A stretch of 64,000 nt of DNA from Haloarcula pelagica (GCF_030127105.1 NZ_CP126161.1:2294001-2358000); one strand, 5' to 3'. Shown: positions 33,542 through 44,286, counted from the first letter of the stretch. The notes: a model not told the origin generated them from the sequence alone. Numbers and translations: made by a program.

Positions 33542-35428
33542 TCAGTCCTCGGTGGCGGACTCGACGCCCAGCCGTCGGTCGAGGAAGTCCGAAAGCAGTT
33601 CGAACAGCCGGATCTTCTGATCGATGTCGGAGGAGGCGTGGCCCTCCTTCCCGAGTTCGGTGTACTCGTAGTCGCCCTCCTCGTCTTCGGTGTAGCCGAA
33701 GTCGTCCAGCGCGTCCCGGAACAGGCGGGCCTGCGAGACGGGCACGCGGCGGTCGTTGACGCCGTGGAGCATGAACAGCGGTGCCGAGAGGTTCTCGACG
33801 TACTGGACCGGCGAGCGCTCGCGGTAGAGGTCGGGGTTCGATTCGGGCGTCCCGATGTTCTTCTCCAGCAGTTCCGTGCGGTAGTGGGGCATCGTCGTCT
33901 CGTACATCGCTTCGAGGTCGGTCAGGCCGATCCAGGCGACGCCGGCGTCGTACAGCTTCGGGTACTGGACCAGTTGCCAGTACGCCGAGTAGCCACCGTA
34001 GGAGCCCCCGAAGACGGCCACGCGGTCCGAATCGAGCCAGTCGTACTCGGCGAGGACGAACTCGGCGCCGGTCGCCACGTCGCCCTGCTCGGCGCCGCCC
34101 CAGTCGTCGTACAGTTCGCGGACGAACGAGCGCCCGCGGCCGGTCGAGCCCCGGTAGTTCACCTGGAGCACCGAGTAGCCTTCCTGGATCAGGAACTGCG
34201 TGTACAGGTCGAAGGCCTTGTCGTCCATCCCGCGGGGACCGCCGTGGGGGTTGACGATCAGCGGCGACGGTCGCTCGCCGGAGTCGTACAACAGTCCGCC
34301 GATCTCGAAGGTGTCGTAGGGGTCGTGTTCGACGGCGGCCTGTGGCGTCTCCGGGACACCGTCGGAGTCGAACGTGACGTACTCGGCGTCTGCGAAGTCC
34401 GCGGGCGAGAACGGGCCGTACTCGGCGGGCACGAGCGTCTCGGTCTCGTCGGTCGAGAGGTCGTAGGCCAGCAGATCCGGCCGGCGGGTCGGTGTCGTGT
34501 GGGTCAGCAGGACCCGGTCGTCGGACAGGACCGCGTCGCCGGCCAGCCCGAAGCCGGCGACCCCCTCGGGGAGATCGAGTTCGCGGGACTCGCCGGACTC
34601 GATGTCGGAGACGACGGGCATCTTCGCGGCCTCGCGGGTCCGGATCGCGAGGAACCGCTCGCCGTCGGGCATGAAGAAGGCGGGCGCTTCCTCGCTGTCG
34701 GAGTCGAACCACGTCACCTCGTCGGTTCGGAGGTCGTAGACGCCGCTCCGGGTCAGGTCGGCGCTGTTGTCTGAGACGAGCAGTCGCTCGCCGTCGGGTC
34801 CCCAGTCGACCGGCGTCGCCTCCGCACCGGTCTCCCCGAGGTCGAGGTTCCGGGGGTCGGAGCCGTCGGCGTTCGCGACGTAGACATCGAGGTTGTCGAA
34901 GTCGGCGGACTCGTTGGTCGCGTAGGCGATCCGCTCGTAGTCGGGCGAGAGCAGCCCCCCGTGGACCGCTCGGTCGTAGTCGGTGCGTTTGGTCGTCTCG
35001 CCCGACGCCAGGTCGTGACTGTAGAGGTTCATCTGGCCGTCACGGGTCGAACCGACGAGCAGCGTCTCCCCGTCCTCGCCGACATCCGCGAGGACGGTCT
35101 GGCCGTCCAGTTCGACGACGGGTTCGACCGCCCCGTCGCGGTCGATGGCGTAGATGTCGTTTTGCTCGTTGCCGTCGTCGTCCAGGTGGAAGTACACGCG
35201 GTCGCCGTCGGCGTCCCACTCGACGAACCAGCGGGCGTTTCGCGGGACTTCGCCGTCGCTCCACCGGGTGTGCTCGCCGGTCTCGATATCCAGCACGTGG
35301 AGTTCGTTCCGGCCACTGGCGTCGTAGTAGAACGCGACCTCGCTGCCGTCGGGGGAGGCGGTCGGGTGTGCGATCGTCGGGAGACTCGCCAGTTCCGCCA
35401 GCACGTCGTCGGCGTCAGGGTCGGGCAT
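33542..35428 (-). CDS. S9-family (prolyl oligopeptidase-like) serine peptidase
   Basis: The 628-residue protein has an N-terminal seven-bladed propeller (residues 1-370, with WD-like TASPDGSEVAFYYDASG) and a C-terminal alpha/beta hydrolase. The nucleophile is in GGSYGGYS (Ser near 475), with Asp in HGVNDRRVP and His in GKEGHAS. There is no signal peptide, so it acts inside the cell on short peptides, probably of the acylaminoacyl-peptidase branch. It is followed on the same strand by the BNR protein gene. Confidence 0.92.
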   Translation of the reverse strand: MPDPDADDVLAELASLPTIAHPTASPDGSEVAFYYDASGRNELHVLDIETGEHTRWSDGEVPRNARWFVEWDADGDRVYFHLDDDGNEQNDIYAIDRDGAVEPVVELDGQTVLADVGEDGETLLVGSTRDGQMNLYSHDLASGETTKRTDYDRAVHGGLLSPDYERIAYATNESADFDNLDVYVANADGSDPRNLDLGETGAEATPVDWGPDGERLLVSDNSADLTRSGVYDLRTDEVTWFDSDSEEAPAFFMPDGERFLAIRTREAAKMPVVSDIESGESRELDLPEGVAGFGLAGDAVLSDDRVLLTHTTPTRRPDLLAYDLSTDETETLVPAEYGPFSPADFADAEYVTFDSDGVPETPQAAVEHDPYDTFEIGGLLYDSGERPSPLIVNPHGGPRGMDDKAFDLYTQFLIQEGYSVLQVNYRGSTGRGRSFVRELYDDWGGAEQGDVATGAEFVLAEYDWLDSDRVAVFGGSYGGYSAYWQLVQYPKLYDAGVAWIGLTDLEAMYETTMPHYRTELLEKNIGTPESNPDLYRERSPVQYVENLSAPLFMLHGVNDRRVPVSQARLFRDALDDFGYTEDEEGDYEYTELGKEGHASSDIDQKIRLFELLSDFLDRRLGVESATED

Positions 35429-35478
35429 ACCTGCCTAACCTGTTACGACGCGACAATATGTCTTCTGCCTCCGGCAGT

Positions 35479-36240
35479 TCAGGTCCACCACCGCAGGCCG
35501 ACCATCACGAAGACGATCGCCAACTGGAGCAGTCCCTGAAACCCGCCCAGCCGGGCGTTTCGCATCCCGATCTCCGAGATCAGGTCGACATCGGGGTCCG
35601 CCGAGACGACCTGCCGGTAGATCCGCACCTCGCCGGGGAGGATCACGCCGAACCCCTGGATCGTCAACAGGGTCACGATCGCCAGCGTGGCGACGATCCA
35701 CGGGGAAGTCATCGCGAACTCGGGGAGCGTGGTCCAGAGGTACGCGCCCGACCCGACGACCGCCAGGGCGAGCGCCACCAGCGTCTTCGGGTCGGTCAGC
35801 GCGTCGAACTGCGAGCCGATCAGCACGACGACGGGGATGGTCGTCGCCGCGGTCATGAGCGCCAGCCACGGATCGGCGTTCGGGAACTTCCCGAGTCGCA
35901 GCGCCAGCAGGATGCCGCCGGTGATCGTCACCGTCGCCAGCGTCGGCATCAGGAACGTCATCTTCGGCGTGAACGACTGGAAGAACGAGGCACGCTGTTC
36001 GGGCTCCTGGCCGCCCAGCACCGGTCCCAGCACCAGTCCCATGAACAGGTCGATCCCGGTCCAGAGGACGCCGGCCATCACGTGGACGTACGTCAGCGCA
36101 CGGATTCGGCCGCTGGCGACCGCCGCGGCGAACGCCACGAGCGGGACCGCCACTGCCCCCGCCGCAAAGGCCGGGTTCGCCTGCTGTGCCAGCCCACCGA
36201 TCCCCCGTTTCCGTGTCGACTCGGCTGTCGACTGTGCCAT
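35479..36240 (-). CDS. CopD/DUF2269-like multi-pass membrane protein
   Basis: The 253-residue protein has about six membrane helices and an early YVHVMAGVLWTGIDLFMG pattern with a conserved His in helix two, as in CopD and related proteins that bind copper or haem. The substrate is not clear. It precedes the S9 peptidase gene on the same strand by 50 bases. Confidence 0.72.
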   Translation of the reverse strand: MAQSTAESTRKRGIGGLAQQANPAFAAGAVAVPLVAFAAAVASGRIRALTYVHVMAGVLWTGIDLFMGLVLGPVLGGQEPEQRASFFQSFTPKMTFLMPTLATVTITGGILLALRLGKFPNADPWLALMTAATTIPVVVLIGSQFDALTDPKTLVALALAVVGSGAYLWTTLPEFAMTSPWIVATLAIVTLLTIQGFGVILPGEVRIYRQVVSADPDVDLISEIGMRNARLGGFQGLLQLAIVFVMVGLRWWT

Positions 36241-36311
36241 ACGGACCGTGTCCGGCGACAGTCACAAAAGGGTTGGTGGCCGTAAACACAGCTCGCGGCG
36301 TCGAGCGCCCG

Positions 36312-39293
36312 TCAGTCGTCGTCGGCTTTCGCGGCGACCTCGTCGGCGTCCCGGTCGGCGCGTGGCCCCTCCAGGTCGACGCCGGGCAGCAGATCACGGA
36401 GGTACCGGCCAGTGTGAGACTCCTCGGTTCGCGCGACGGCCTCGGGAGTGCCTTCGGCGACCAGACGGCCGCCGTGTTCGCCGCCCTCCGGTCCGAGGTC
36501 GACGATGTGGTCGGCGTTCTTGACGAGGTCGAGTTCGTGCTCGATGACCACCACGGTGTTGCCGTCGTCGGTGAGGCGGTGGAGCACGTCGATGAGTTTC
36601 CGTTCGTCCGCCGGGTGAAGTCCCGTCGTGGGTTCGTCCAGCAGATACAGCGTCTCGCCGGAGTCTTTCTTGCCCAGTTCCTCCGCGAGTTTGATGCGCT
36701 GGGCCTCCCCGCCCGAGAGGGTCGTCGAGGGCTGGCCCAGTCGCATGTAGCCCAGGCCAACGTCCTTCAGGAGTTCCAGCCGGCGGCGGATACCGCTGTG
36801 GCTCTCGAAGAAGTCGTAGGCCTCGTCGACGGTCATCCCCAGCACGTCCGCGATGGTCGCGCTCTTGTACTCGACATCGAGCGTCTCGTCGTTGTAGCGG
36901 GCGCCGCCACACTCCTCGCAGGGCACCTCCACGTCCGAGAGGAAGTTCATGTCGATGGTGACGGTGCCCTGGCCGCCACAGCCCTCACAGCGGCCGCCCT
37001 TGACGTTGAACGAGAACCGCCCCTTCTCGTAGCCCCGTTGCTTCGAGAGGTTCGTCTCGGCGAACAGCTCTCGGATGTGGTCGAAGACGTTCGTGTAGGT
37101 CGCGGGGTTCGACCGTGGCGTGCGGCCGATGGGTGACTGGTCGATCAAGCGGACCGTCTCGATCGCCTCGATCCCCTCGATGGCGTCGTGTTCGCCCGGA
37201 TTGACATCGGTGTCGTTCATCCGGCGCACGAGGCCCTTGTACAGCACGTCGTGCATCAGCGTCGACTTCCCGGAGCCGGAGACGCCGGTGATGGCGGTGA
37301 ACGTGCCAAGCGGGAACGCCACGTCCAGGTCCGCGAGGTTGTGCTGGCGGGCGCCCCGGACGGTGAGGTGACCGTCGGCCGCGCGGCGCTCGTCGGGCAC
37401 CGGGATCTGTCGCTCGCCGGCCAGATAGTCGCCCGTGATCGACTCGTCGGCGGCTATCAACGCCTCCTGTGGCCCGTTGACGACGACCTCGCCGCCCTGC
37501 TTGCCCGGGCCGGGCCCCATGTCGATGACGTTGTCGGCCCGGCGCATCGTCTCGGTGTCGTGTTCGACCACCAGCAGCGTGTTGCCCAGGTCCCGCAGTT
37601 CCTCTAAGGTGTTGAGCAGCCGGTCGTTGTCGCGCTGGTGGAGCCCGATCGAGGGCTCGTCGAGGACGTACAGCACGCCCACAAGGCCGCTCCCGATCTG
37701 TGTCGCCAGGCGGATGCGCTGGCTCTCCCCGCCCGAGAGGGTCGCTGCCTCCCGGTCAAGGGTCAGATACTCCAGGCCGACCTCCTGCATGAACCCCAGA
37801 CGGGCGCGGATCTCCTTCAATATCTCCTCGGCGATCTTGGTGTCCCGGGCCGAGAGGTTCGACTCCATCTCCTCGAAGTGGGTCAGGGCGTCGCCGATCG
37901 ACATCCGATTGACCGCGGTGATGGCGGTGCCGTCGACCAGCACCGCACGGGACTCGGCCTTGAGGCGGGTCCCCTCACAGGCCGGGCAGGTCGTCGTCGC
38001 CATGAACTCCTCGATGTGCTCGCGGGCGCGGTCGGAGTCGGTCTCGACGTGGCGGCGTTCGAGGTTCGGGATGACGCCCTCGAAGCGCTCGGTCTTCTCG
38101 CGGGTGCCGTTTTTGGTCCGCCACTCGAAGTGGACTAGCTCGTCGGTGCCGTAGAGGAACTGCCGCTGGATCGACTCGTCCAGTTCCTCGAAGGGGGTAT
38201 CCAGCGAGACGCCGAAGTGGTCGGCGACGTTGTCCAGTTGCCGGGAGTAGTACGTCCGGTCGTAGCTCCAGGGCTCGAAGACGTGTTTCAGCGGCTTCGA
38301 GGGGTCCGTGATCACGAGGTCCTCGCTGACCTCCTTGGTCTCGCCCAGCCCCTCACACTCCGGGCAGGCCCCGTGGGGCGAATTGAACGAAAAGGAGCGA
38401 GTCTCGATCTCCGAGATGTCGATCCCGCAGTGGGTACAGGCCAGATCTTCGGAGAGTTCGACGACCAGGCGGTCGTCCTCGGCCGCCGTCTCGTCGTCCT
38501 CGGCGTCCCCGAGTGCGCCGGTCGACCGGGCCGTCGACCCGCCCAGGGCCTCACTGGCGCCTTCCGGCGGGTCGGGGACGACGACCTTCAGCGTCCCGTC
38601 CGCTTCTTCCAGGGCAGTCTCGACGGAGTCGGTGATCCGCGAGCGGGCGTCGGGCGAGACTTTCACCCGGTCGACCACCACGTCGACGGTGTGGTCGTAG
38701 TTCTCGTCCAGGTCCGGTCGGTCCAGCGTCAGGTCGAACTCCTCCCCGTCGACCTCGACACGGGAGTACCCCTCGCTGACGAGGTCGTCGAACAGGTCCT
38801 CGAAGGCGCCCTTCTGGTCGCGGACGACCGGCGCACACAGTTTCAGTCGGGTCCCTTCGGGGAGGTCCAGAATCCGTGAGACCATGTTCTGTGCGGACTG
38901 CTCGCCCACTTCGCGGCCACACTCGGGGCAGTGGGGCGTCCCGACCCGGGCGTACAGCAGGCGGAGGTAGTCGTGGAGTTCCGTCACCGTACCGACCGTC
39001 GACCGTGGGTTGTTGGCGGCGTTCTTCTGGTCGATGGAGATGGCCGGCGAGAGCCCCTCGACGTTCTCGACCTGGGGTTTGTCCATCTGGCCTAGGAAGT
39101 TCCGGGCGTACGCCGACAGCGACTCGATGTACCGGCGTTGGCCCTCGGCGTACACTGTCTCGAAGGCGAGAGAGGACTTCCCCGACCCCGACAACCCCGT
39201 GACGACGGTGAGTTCCTCGCGGGGAATCTCCACGTCGACGTCCTTGAGGTTGTGCTCCTCGGCACCGCGGACCTCGATGACGTCCTTGCTCAT
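36312..39293 (-). CDS. uvrA: Excinuclease ABC subunit A
   Basis: The 993-residue UvrA has two ABC ATPases (GLSGSGKSS near residue 33; GVSGSGKST near 668) and [24 protein letters not shown] signatures. Three zinc modules are visible: [20 protein letters not shown] with CPECEGLG, and [11 protein letters not shown] with CEECGG. It forms the damage-sensing complex with UvrB. An acidic insert (roughly residues 245-275) is a usual haloarchaeal embellishment. uvrB and uvrC are not in the window. Confidence 0.97.
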   Translation of the reverse strand: MSKDVIEVRGAEEHNLKDVDVEIPREELTVVTGLSGSGKSSLAFETVYAEGQRRYIESLSAYARNFLGQMDKPQVENVEGLSPAISIDQKNAANNPRSTVGTVTELHDYLRLLYARVGTPHCPECGREVGEQSAQNMVSRILDLPEGTRLKLCAPVVRDQKGAFEDLFDDLVSEGYSRVEVDGEEFDLTLDRPDLDENYDHTVDVVVDRVKVSPDARSRITDSVETALEEADGTLKVVVPDPPEGASEALGGSTARSTGALGDAEDDETAAEDDRLVVELSEDLACTHCGIDISEIETRSFSFNSPHGACPECEGLGETKEVSEDLVITDPSKPLKHVFEPWSYDRTYYSRQLDNVADHFGVSLDTPFEELDESIQRQFLYGTDELVHFEWRTKNGTREKTERFEGVIPNLERRHVETDSDRAREHIEEFMATTTCPACEGTRLKAESRAVLVDGTAITAVNRMSIGDALTHFEEMESNLSARDTKIAEEILKEIRARLGFMQEVGLEYLTLDREAATLSGGESQRIRLATQIGSGLVGVLYVLDEPSIGLHQRDNDRLLNTLEELRDLGNTLLVVEHDTETMRRADNVIDMGPGPGKQGGEVVVNGPQEALIAADESITGDYLAGERQIPVPDERRAADGHLTVRGARQHNLADLDVAFPLGTFTAITGVSGSGKSTLMHDVLYKGLVRRMNDTDVNPGEHDAIEGIEAIETVRLIDQSPIGRTPRSNPATYTNVFDHIRELFAETNLSKQRGYEKGRFSFNVKGGRCEGCGGQGTVTIDMNFLSDVEVPCEECGGARYNDETLDVEYKSATIADVLGMTVDEAYDFFESHSGIRRRLELLKDVGLGYMRLGQPSTTLSGGEAQRIKLAEELGKKDSGETLYLLDEPTTGLHPADERKLIDVLHRLTDDGNTVVVIEHELDLVKNADHIVDLGPEGGEHGGRLVAEGTPEAVARTEESHTGRYLRDLLPGVDLEGPRADRDADEVAAKADDD

Positions 39294-39532
39294 CTATGGG
39301 GCTTCCAAGGACGGTGGCCGTGAAACCCTGTCGGTTCCTGCCCGTCCTGCCCGATCGACCTCGTCGAGCGGACGAGTCACAGACGGCCGTGTGGTCGTTC
39401 GAACACGTGGGGGTACGGGCGGTGTCCGTCTCGTTGCCTGAACGACGGTTTCCGCCGCTCTCGGTATGACTATGTATATTATTCCTGTTGCTTCCATCAC
39501 AACTAAGTGACTGTGTGTAGACGATCAGAAAT

Positions 39533-40114
39533 ATGAGTACAACTGGCACGTACGACATCAAGGGGCTGGACCTGACCGACGACAGCTACACCGTCGAGCA
39601 GAGTCTCGTCCGCAACAAGTACAAGGCGATGGACCAGACCGGCAGCGTCGTCCTCCGTGGCAAACAGAAGATGTTCAAGGCCAAGGAGTCGTTCCCGTTC
39701 GTCGACGAGAACGACACCGATGTCTTCGAGGTCAACGCCGGCAGCATGCTCGATGTCGCTGGCAACTACACACTGACCGACTCCCAGACCGGCGAGGACC
39801 TGGTCGTCCTCGACAACGACTTCTCGATCCTGCAGGATACCTGGCGGATCCGCGACGCGGGGACCGAGGAGATGCTCGCCCAGATCGACTCACAGGGCGC
39901 CGCGGTCACGCTCGCCCGGAACTTCCTCCCGTTCGGCCAGTGGATCCCCCACAAGTACGAGATCACCGACAGCGACGGCGGCCACGTCGGCAACATCGAC
40001 GGTCAGTTCTCGATGAAAGACCGCTACGACATCACGATCGACGACGCCAGTTCCGTCCCGAAGGAGGTCATCATCGCCGCCGCGATGGTCATCGACGCCA
40101 TCCAGGGCAACTGA
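39533..40114 (+). CDS. LURP-one-related/Tubby-like protein
   Basis: The 193-residue protein has the 12-strand barrel pattern of the LURP-one/phospholipid scramblase family, with repeated short strands (YTVEQSLVRNKYKAMDQTGS). Family members bind membrane lipids; no archaeal function is known to me. An AT-rich element (TATGTATATTATT at about 39471-39483) precedes the gene by 50 bases or more, so the mRNA should have a short leader. Confidence 0.82.
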   Translation: MSTTGTYDIKGLDLTDDSYTVEQSLVRNKYKAMDQTGSVVLRGKQKMFKAKESFPFVDENDTDVFEVNAGSMLDVAGNYTLTDSQTGEDLVVLDNDFSILQDTWRIRDAGTEEMLAQIDSQGAAVTLARNFLPFGQWIPHKYEITDSDGGHVGNIDGQFSMKDRYDITIDDASSVPKEVIIAAAMVIDAIQGN

Positions 40115-40156
40115 GACGACCGCAACGTTTCTTGCTGCCTGGCCCCGACCGTCGGT

Positions 40157-41560
40157 ATGGACCGCCGGGCGTTTCTCCACAGCGTCGGCCTCGCCGGTGT
40201 CGGTGCTGGTCTCGGGAGCCAGACCGTGTCCGGCCACCCGCTGCCCGAGGGCGACGACCGGACCCCCGTCGCGGAGACGCCCACGGGCGATGGTCCGCTC
40301 GGCTTTCTCGCGCTCTCGGCGACCTACGAGGCCGTCACCAGCCCCGACGGCCACACGGCCTACGCCGCGACCGGTGACGGACTGGCGGTCGTCGACATCG
40401 TCGCGCCCACGCGGCCGCGGTTGCTGGCACGCCGGACCGACCTGCTGGGCGACAGCGAGGGCGGCCCGATCGGCCGCGTGCAGGACCTCGCTGTCAGCGG
40501 GACACGACTGCTGGTCGCCGGTCCCGCCCACCCCGCCGAGGGGGCCCACGGCCTGGTCGTCTTCGACGTGAGCGACCGGCAGTCTCCCGCTCGGACCGGG
40601 AGCGCGCTGGTCGAGACGACGATCCACAACTGCGACTTCGACGGCCGTTACGCCTATCTCACCGGGAACGGCCGCGAGGGGAGCCCGCTGTTGGTCGTCG
40701 ACACCCGGACCGGCCGGGAGGTCGGGACCTGGCGGCTGACCGACGCCGACGAGCGATGGGCCGAGGCTCCCGCGACGCTCCGCCCGCTCCACGACGTGTG
40801 GGTGCAGGACGGTCGCGCGTATCTGGCCTACTGGGACGCCGGGACGTGGGTGCTCGATGTCTCTGACCCGACGACACCGGAGCTCCTGGCACGGGTCCGC
40901 GGTCGCTCGCCCGCCGAGCTCGCTGCGATCGAGGACCCCGACACCGAGCGGTCCGAGCCGCCGGGGAACGACCACTTCGTCACCGTCGACGAGGACGCCG
41001 GACTGCTGGGCGTCGGCGCGGAGTCGTGGGACCTCGCTGGCGACGGCAGCGGCGGCCCCAGCGGGCTCGCGCTCTACGATATCGCCGACCTGTCGGCGCC
41101 GACCCACCTCGCGACGATCGACCCGCCGCCGACGAGCGACCCCACGCCCGGCGGCGTCCTGACGACGGCACACAACTTCGAGTTGGTCGGCGGCCGGTGT
41201 TACTCGGCGTGGTACAACGGCGGCGTCAGGGTCCACGACCTCTCGGACCCCGCGAACCCGCGTGAAATCGCCGCCTGGCGCGACGCCGACGACACGGCGT
41301 TCTGGACCGCACAGCGGGCCAGCGACTGCTTCGTCGCCACGAGCACGAACGCCGTCGGGGGCGCCGAGGTCCAGCCCGGCCTCTACACGTTCCCGGACCC
41401 GGCCGACGCCGCGACGCCGACGGCCACGACGGCGTCACCGGCCGCGTCGGCCGAGCGGACGGACACCGGCGCCGCCGGCGACGGGTTCGGCGTCCTCGGG
41501 GCGCTGTCGGCGCTGGGGCTCACGGCGTGGTACGCCCGCCGCGACCGCCGGTCACGATAG
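40157..41560 (+). CDS. Secreted LVIVD-repeat beta-propeller protein
   Basis: The 467-residue protein begins with a twin-arginine signal peptide (MDRRAFLHSVGLAGVGAGLG). LVIVD-type repeats follow (LAVVDIVAPTRPRLLA, GLVVFDVSDRQSPAR, TWVLDVSDPTTPELLA, GLALYDIADLSAPTHLA, GVRVHDLSDPANPREIA), forming a propeller. A Thr/Ala stalk and an anchor with GDGFGVLGALSALGLTAWYARR follow, a variant of PGF-CTERM. It overlaps the convergent FAU-1 gene by nine bases. Confidence 0.87.
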   Translation: MDRRAFLHSVGLAGVGAGLGSQTVSGHPLPEGDDRTPVAETPTGDGPLGFLALSATYEAVTSPDGHTAYAATGDGLAVVDIVAPTRPRLLARRTDLLGDSEGGPIGRVQDLAVSGTRLLVAGPAHPAEGAHGLVVFDVSDRQSPARTGSALVETTIHNCDFDGRYAYLTGNGREGSPLLVVDTRTGREVGTWRLTDADERWAEAPATLRPLHDVWVQDGRAYLAYWDAGTWVLDVSDPTTPELLARVRGRSPAELAAIEDPDTERSEPPGNDHFVTVDEDAGLLGVGAESWDLAGDGSGGPSGLALYDIADLSAPTHLATIDPPPTSDPTPGGVLTTAHNFELVGGRCYSAWYNGGVRVHDLSDPANPREIAAWRDADDTAFWTAQRASDCFVATSTNAVGGAEVQPGLYTFPDPADAATPTATTASPAASAERTDTGAAGDGFGVLGALSALGLTAWYARRDRRSR

Positions 41561-42943
41561 CACGTTTTCGACGGCGGCCGCGACGCCGCGGGCGCGTTCT
41601 GCCAGTTCCTCGGGCACCGATCCGGCCGCGACGGCGGCGTCGAGTTCGTCGTCGTCGACGCGCTCGACGGTGCCGTCGGCGTGGCGCACCACGTCGACGT
41701 GCAGGTCGACGTAGCGGGCCGTCTCCGGGAAGATTTCGACGGGCGTACAGACGTTGACGTAGGTTCCCTTGGTCGTCCCCTCGCTGTCGCGGTATGTCGT
41801 CGGGTACCACCAGCGCCCCTCCTTCAGCGTCGTCTCGGCCACGTCGCCGGCTTCCTTCGGGACGCCCAGTGCGTCGTACTCGCCGCCGGGGGACATGTCC
41901 CGTTCGACGGTCACGGTTCCATCGGCCTCGACGGACTGGACCTCGGCCCGGCCCAGGCTGATGAGCCGCCCGTCGGGCTTGCCGTGGCCCAGTTCGAGCG
42001 ACCCGCCCTCCCGCGGGCCGAACTGCTCGGCCGTCACGCCGAACGGGAACTCCCCGCCGGGATCGCCACACAGCGCCTCCACGTAGTCGACGGCGGCGCT
42101 CGCGGTGCGGTGGCCGGCCTTCAGCCGGTGGTGGCCCGACATCGTCGTCGTCACCGCCCGGCGGGCCTCGTCCAGTTCGAAGCGGCTCTCGCGGCCGAAC
42201 CAGACCCACGTCGTCGCCTCGCCGTCCCAGTAACAGTCCGGGGCGGCCTCCGCGGCCGGCGCCGCGTCGGCGAGCGCGGCGTCGATGGCTTCGGCCCGCT
42301 CGTTGGCCGCCGACAGCGCCGCCGCCAGCGCGTCGAAGTCGGCGTCGTCGCTGGCCATCTCCCAGGAGACGCCCCAGCCGTCGCGGGGCTCTGCGGCCAC
42401 CAGGTCCAGCATCGACGGGCCGCCGACGCCGCCGGTGTCGGCGCTACCCCCGCGGACGAGCGACAGCAGCGACCCGCGGACGGCGACGGTCGTCTCCAGT
42501 ACGGGCCGGCCGTTGGTCCAGGGGGCGCTGGCCTCGGCGACCTGGACGCGCAGCCGGTCGCCGGTCTCGACGCGGTCGTCGGCGTTACCGTAGGGCAGGA
42601 ACCCCTCGCCAGCGCCGAGGTCGACGACGGCACCGCTCCCGAGCGTCTCGGTCACCTCGCCGGCGAAGACGGCGCCGGCCGGCGTCGGGTCCGTCCACCA
42701 CAGCGTGTCCCGGCCGATGTCGGTGACGGTATCGAGGACGGTCTCGGCCGTCCCGTCGTCCCCGCTGACGCCGACGCCTTGGCGGTCCTCGGTCGTCGCG
42801 ACGGTCACCGCCGCTCGCTCGGTCCCGAAATCGGTGTCGAACCGCTCGCGGATCGGCCCCGACGCCTGGACGACCTCGTGGCCGGCCTCGGTCAGCAGGT
42901 GGGTCAGCGCCGTCGTGTAGATCCCTCTGAGCTTGACCGTCAT
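41552..42943 (-). CDS. FAU-1-like RNA-binding protein (S1-like and DUF402 domains)
   Basis: The 463-residue protein has an RNase E/G-like S1 region early on (AVFAGEVTETLGSGAVVDLGAGEGFLPYG) and a C-terminal DUF402 domain (RWWYPTTYRDSEGTTKGTYVNV to RYVDLHVDVVRHADG). The archaeal FAU-1 family binds AU-rich RNA and takes part in 5S rRNA processing. The start overlaps the end of the upstream gene by four bases. Its 3' end overlaps the propeller gene. Confidence 0.88.
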   Translation of the reverse strand: MTVKLRGIYTTALTHLLTEAGHEVVQASGPIRERFDTDFGTERAAVTVATTEDRQGVGVSGDDGTAETVLDTVTDIGRDTLWWTDPTPAGAVFAGEVTETLGSGAVVDLGAGEGFLPYGNADDRVETGDRLRVQVAEASAPWTNGRPVLETTVAVRGSLLSLVRGGSADTGGVGGPSMLDLVAAEPRDGWGVSWEMASDDADFDALAAALSAANERAEAIDAALADAAPAAEAAPDCYWDGEATTWVWFGRESRFELDEARRAVTTTMSGHHRLKAGHRTASAAVDYVEALCGDPGGEFPFGVTAEQFGPREGGSLELGHGKPDGRLISLGRAEVQSVEADGTVTVERDMSPGGEYDALGVPKEAGDVAETTLKEGRWWYPTTYRDSEGTTKGTYVNVCTPVEIFPETARYVDLHVDVVRHADGTVERVDDDELDAAVAAGSVPEELAERARGVAAAVENVLS

Positions 42944-43314
42944 AGCGCGGCCTCGTCGCGGGCGAACCGGACCCGGCCGTCCACTGTCGGCCCGAGCGTC
43001 AGCTCGATCACGTCGGCGCTGAGGACGCGCCCGCCCTCGACGGGGACCCCCCAGCGGTCGAACCGCAGATATCCGCGGATGTCGTCGGCGTGGGTGAACA
43101 GGTCACAGTAGTCGACGGCGTGTTCCTGGATGTCGGTGGCGCTGTGTGCCCGATCCATGTCGGAGTAGACCGTCTCCGCCTCGGCGAAGAAGGCCTCGAT
43201 GTCGGCGGCCGCGTCGGCGGTCGCCTCGACGACGGTCTCGGAGGCCGCCTCGATCGTCGTCTGCTCGACGCCGGCCTCGCGGAGCGCGTGCTGTTCGCGC
43301 TGGGTGAAGTGCAT
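42940..43314 (-). CDS. Small haloarchaeal protein upstream of FAU-1, DUF7532-like
   Basis: The 124-residue protein is acidic and ends in a Val/Leu-rich strand run (WGVPVEGGRVLSADVIELTLG). It overlaps the FAU-1 gene by four bases, so the two are co-translated and probably functionally linked. The family number is from memory. The start at 43314 (MHFTQRE) is taken because the next ATG upstream adds a Cys-rich tail outside the pattern. Confidence 0.7.
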   Translation of the reverse strand: MHFTQREQHALREAGVEQTTIEAASETVVEATADAAADIEAFFAEAETVYSDMDRAHSATDIQEHAVDYCDLFTHADDIRGYLRFDRWGVPVEGGRVLSADVIELTLGPTVDGRVRFARDEAAL

Positions 43315-43459
43315 ACACGCCGGTGGGTGACACGCGAGCAAAAACGCCGCGACTCGCGGGCGGGTGGCGAGCGGTGATCGCGAGCGACGCCACCCAGCGC
43401 CCGGCAGATATCGTTTTCCCGATAGAGGGTCGTCGAGCGACCCGAGGGAAGAAGCGGCC

Positions 43460-43621
43460 TCAGATCGCCGTCGCGTTCAGCACGAGCATCAGTACACCGA
43501 ACAGGACGCCGAAGGCGACGATTGTTCGCGGGTCGACACGGATCGTGTTCTGGTCTTCGGCGTCGAAGTACCGGACCAGCCCGGCACTGGACATGAGTCC
43601 GCCGCCGTCGCTACTGCTCAT
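43460..43621 (-). CDS. secG: Preprotein translocase subunit Sec61 beta (SecG)
   Basis: The 53-residue product has the archaeal Sec61 beta signature: a Gly/Ser-rich N-terminus with [17 protein letters not shown], then a single membrane helix at residues 34-52. It is the small subunit of the SecYE translocon. No other sec gene is near. It is too short for usual gene finders, so it is easy to miss. It is divergent from the thioredoxin gene. Confidence 0.92.
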   Translation of the reverse strand: MSSSDGGGLMSSAGLVRYFDAEDQNTIRVDPRTIVAFGVLFGVLMLVLNATAI

Positions 43622-43718
43622 ACACCACTGTGGTCAGTCCCGCGGAGTAAGCCTTTCGGCTTCGGCCGGCACACATGGACAACCCTTATCTGGTACCATA
43701 GGTTACAACGAACAGACC

Positions 43719-43985
43719 ATGACGGTTACACTCAAGGACTTCTACGCCGACTGGTGTGGTCCGTGCAAGACGCAGGACCCGATTCTTGACGACCTCAAAG
43801 AGGAGTGGACCGATGTCGAGTTCGAGAAGATCAACGTCGACGAAGAGCAAGACGTTGCCAACGAGTATCAGGTACGCTCGCTGCCGACACTCATCATCGA
43901 GAACGACGACGGCATCGTCGAACGCTTCGTCGGCGTCACGCAGGCCGACGACCTAGAGGACGCGTTCCAGAAAGCCGGCGCCTGA
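43719..43985 (+). CDS. trxA: Thioredoxin
   Basis: The 88-residue thioredoxin has Trp12-Cys13-Gly-Pro-Cys16 in DFYADWCGPCK and the cis-proline loop RSLPTLI. It is shorter than bacterial Trx (about 105) as it lacks the first strand. It is cytoplasmic. A CTTATCT element near 43684-43690 lies about 30 bases before the ATG, again a leaderless pattern. Confidence 0.93.
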   Translation: MTVTLKDFYADWCGPCKTQDPILDDLKEEWTDVEFEKINVDEEQDVANEYQVRSLPTLIIENDDGIVERFVGVTQADDLEDAFQKAGA

Positions 43986-44070
43986 GGGCGTCCCTTCTAC
44001 TGGCCTCTCCACCGGACGAGCGACAGCACCGCCGCTCGGGCAGTCGAGAGCGAAAGAACCCGGCGCCGGA

Positions 44071-44286
44071 TCAGGCGGCGGGGTCGCTGGTGTCGCCAGT
44101 CTCCGACCCGGCCACCGCGTCGTCGAGGCCGTCGGCGACCTCGTTGGGGTCGAACTCCTCGTCCGGGCGGAGTTCCCGGTCGGACGGCTCGTCGTCCTGG
44201 TGTTCGGTGACCGATTCGCCGCCGGTGACCGAGACGAAGATGTCACCGAGTTCCTCGGCTCGGTCGGGGGACTGACTCTTACTCAT
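44071..44286 (-). CDS. Small acidic haloarchaeal protein
   Basis: The 71-residue product begins MSKSQSPDRAEELGDIFVSVTG and continues as an acidic disordered tail (DEPSDRELRPDEEFDPNE). The N-terminal pattern is one I have met in other haloarchaea but it carries no function. The start at 44286 is favoured; a longer frame to 44343 enters the promoter. Confidence 0.65.
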   Translation of the reverse strand: MSKSQSPDRAEELGDIFVSVTGGESVTEHQDDEPSDRELRPDEEFDPNEVADGLDDAVAGSETGDTSDPAA

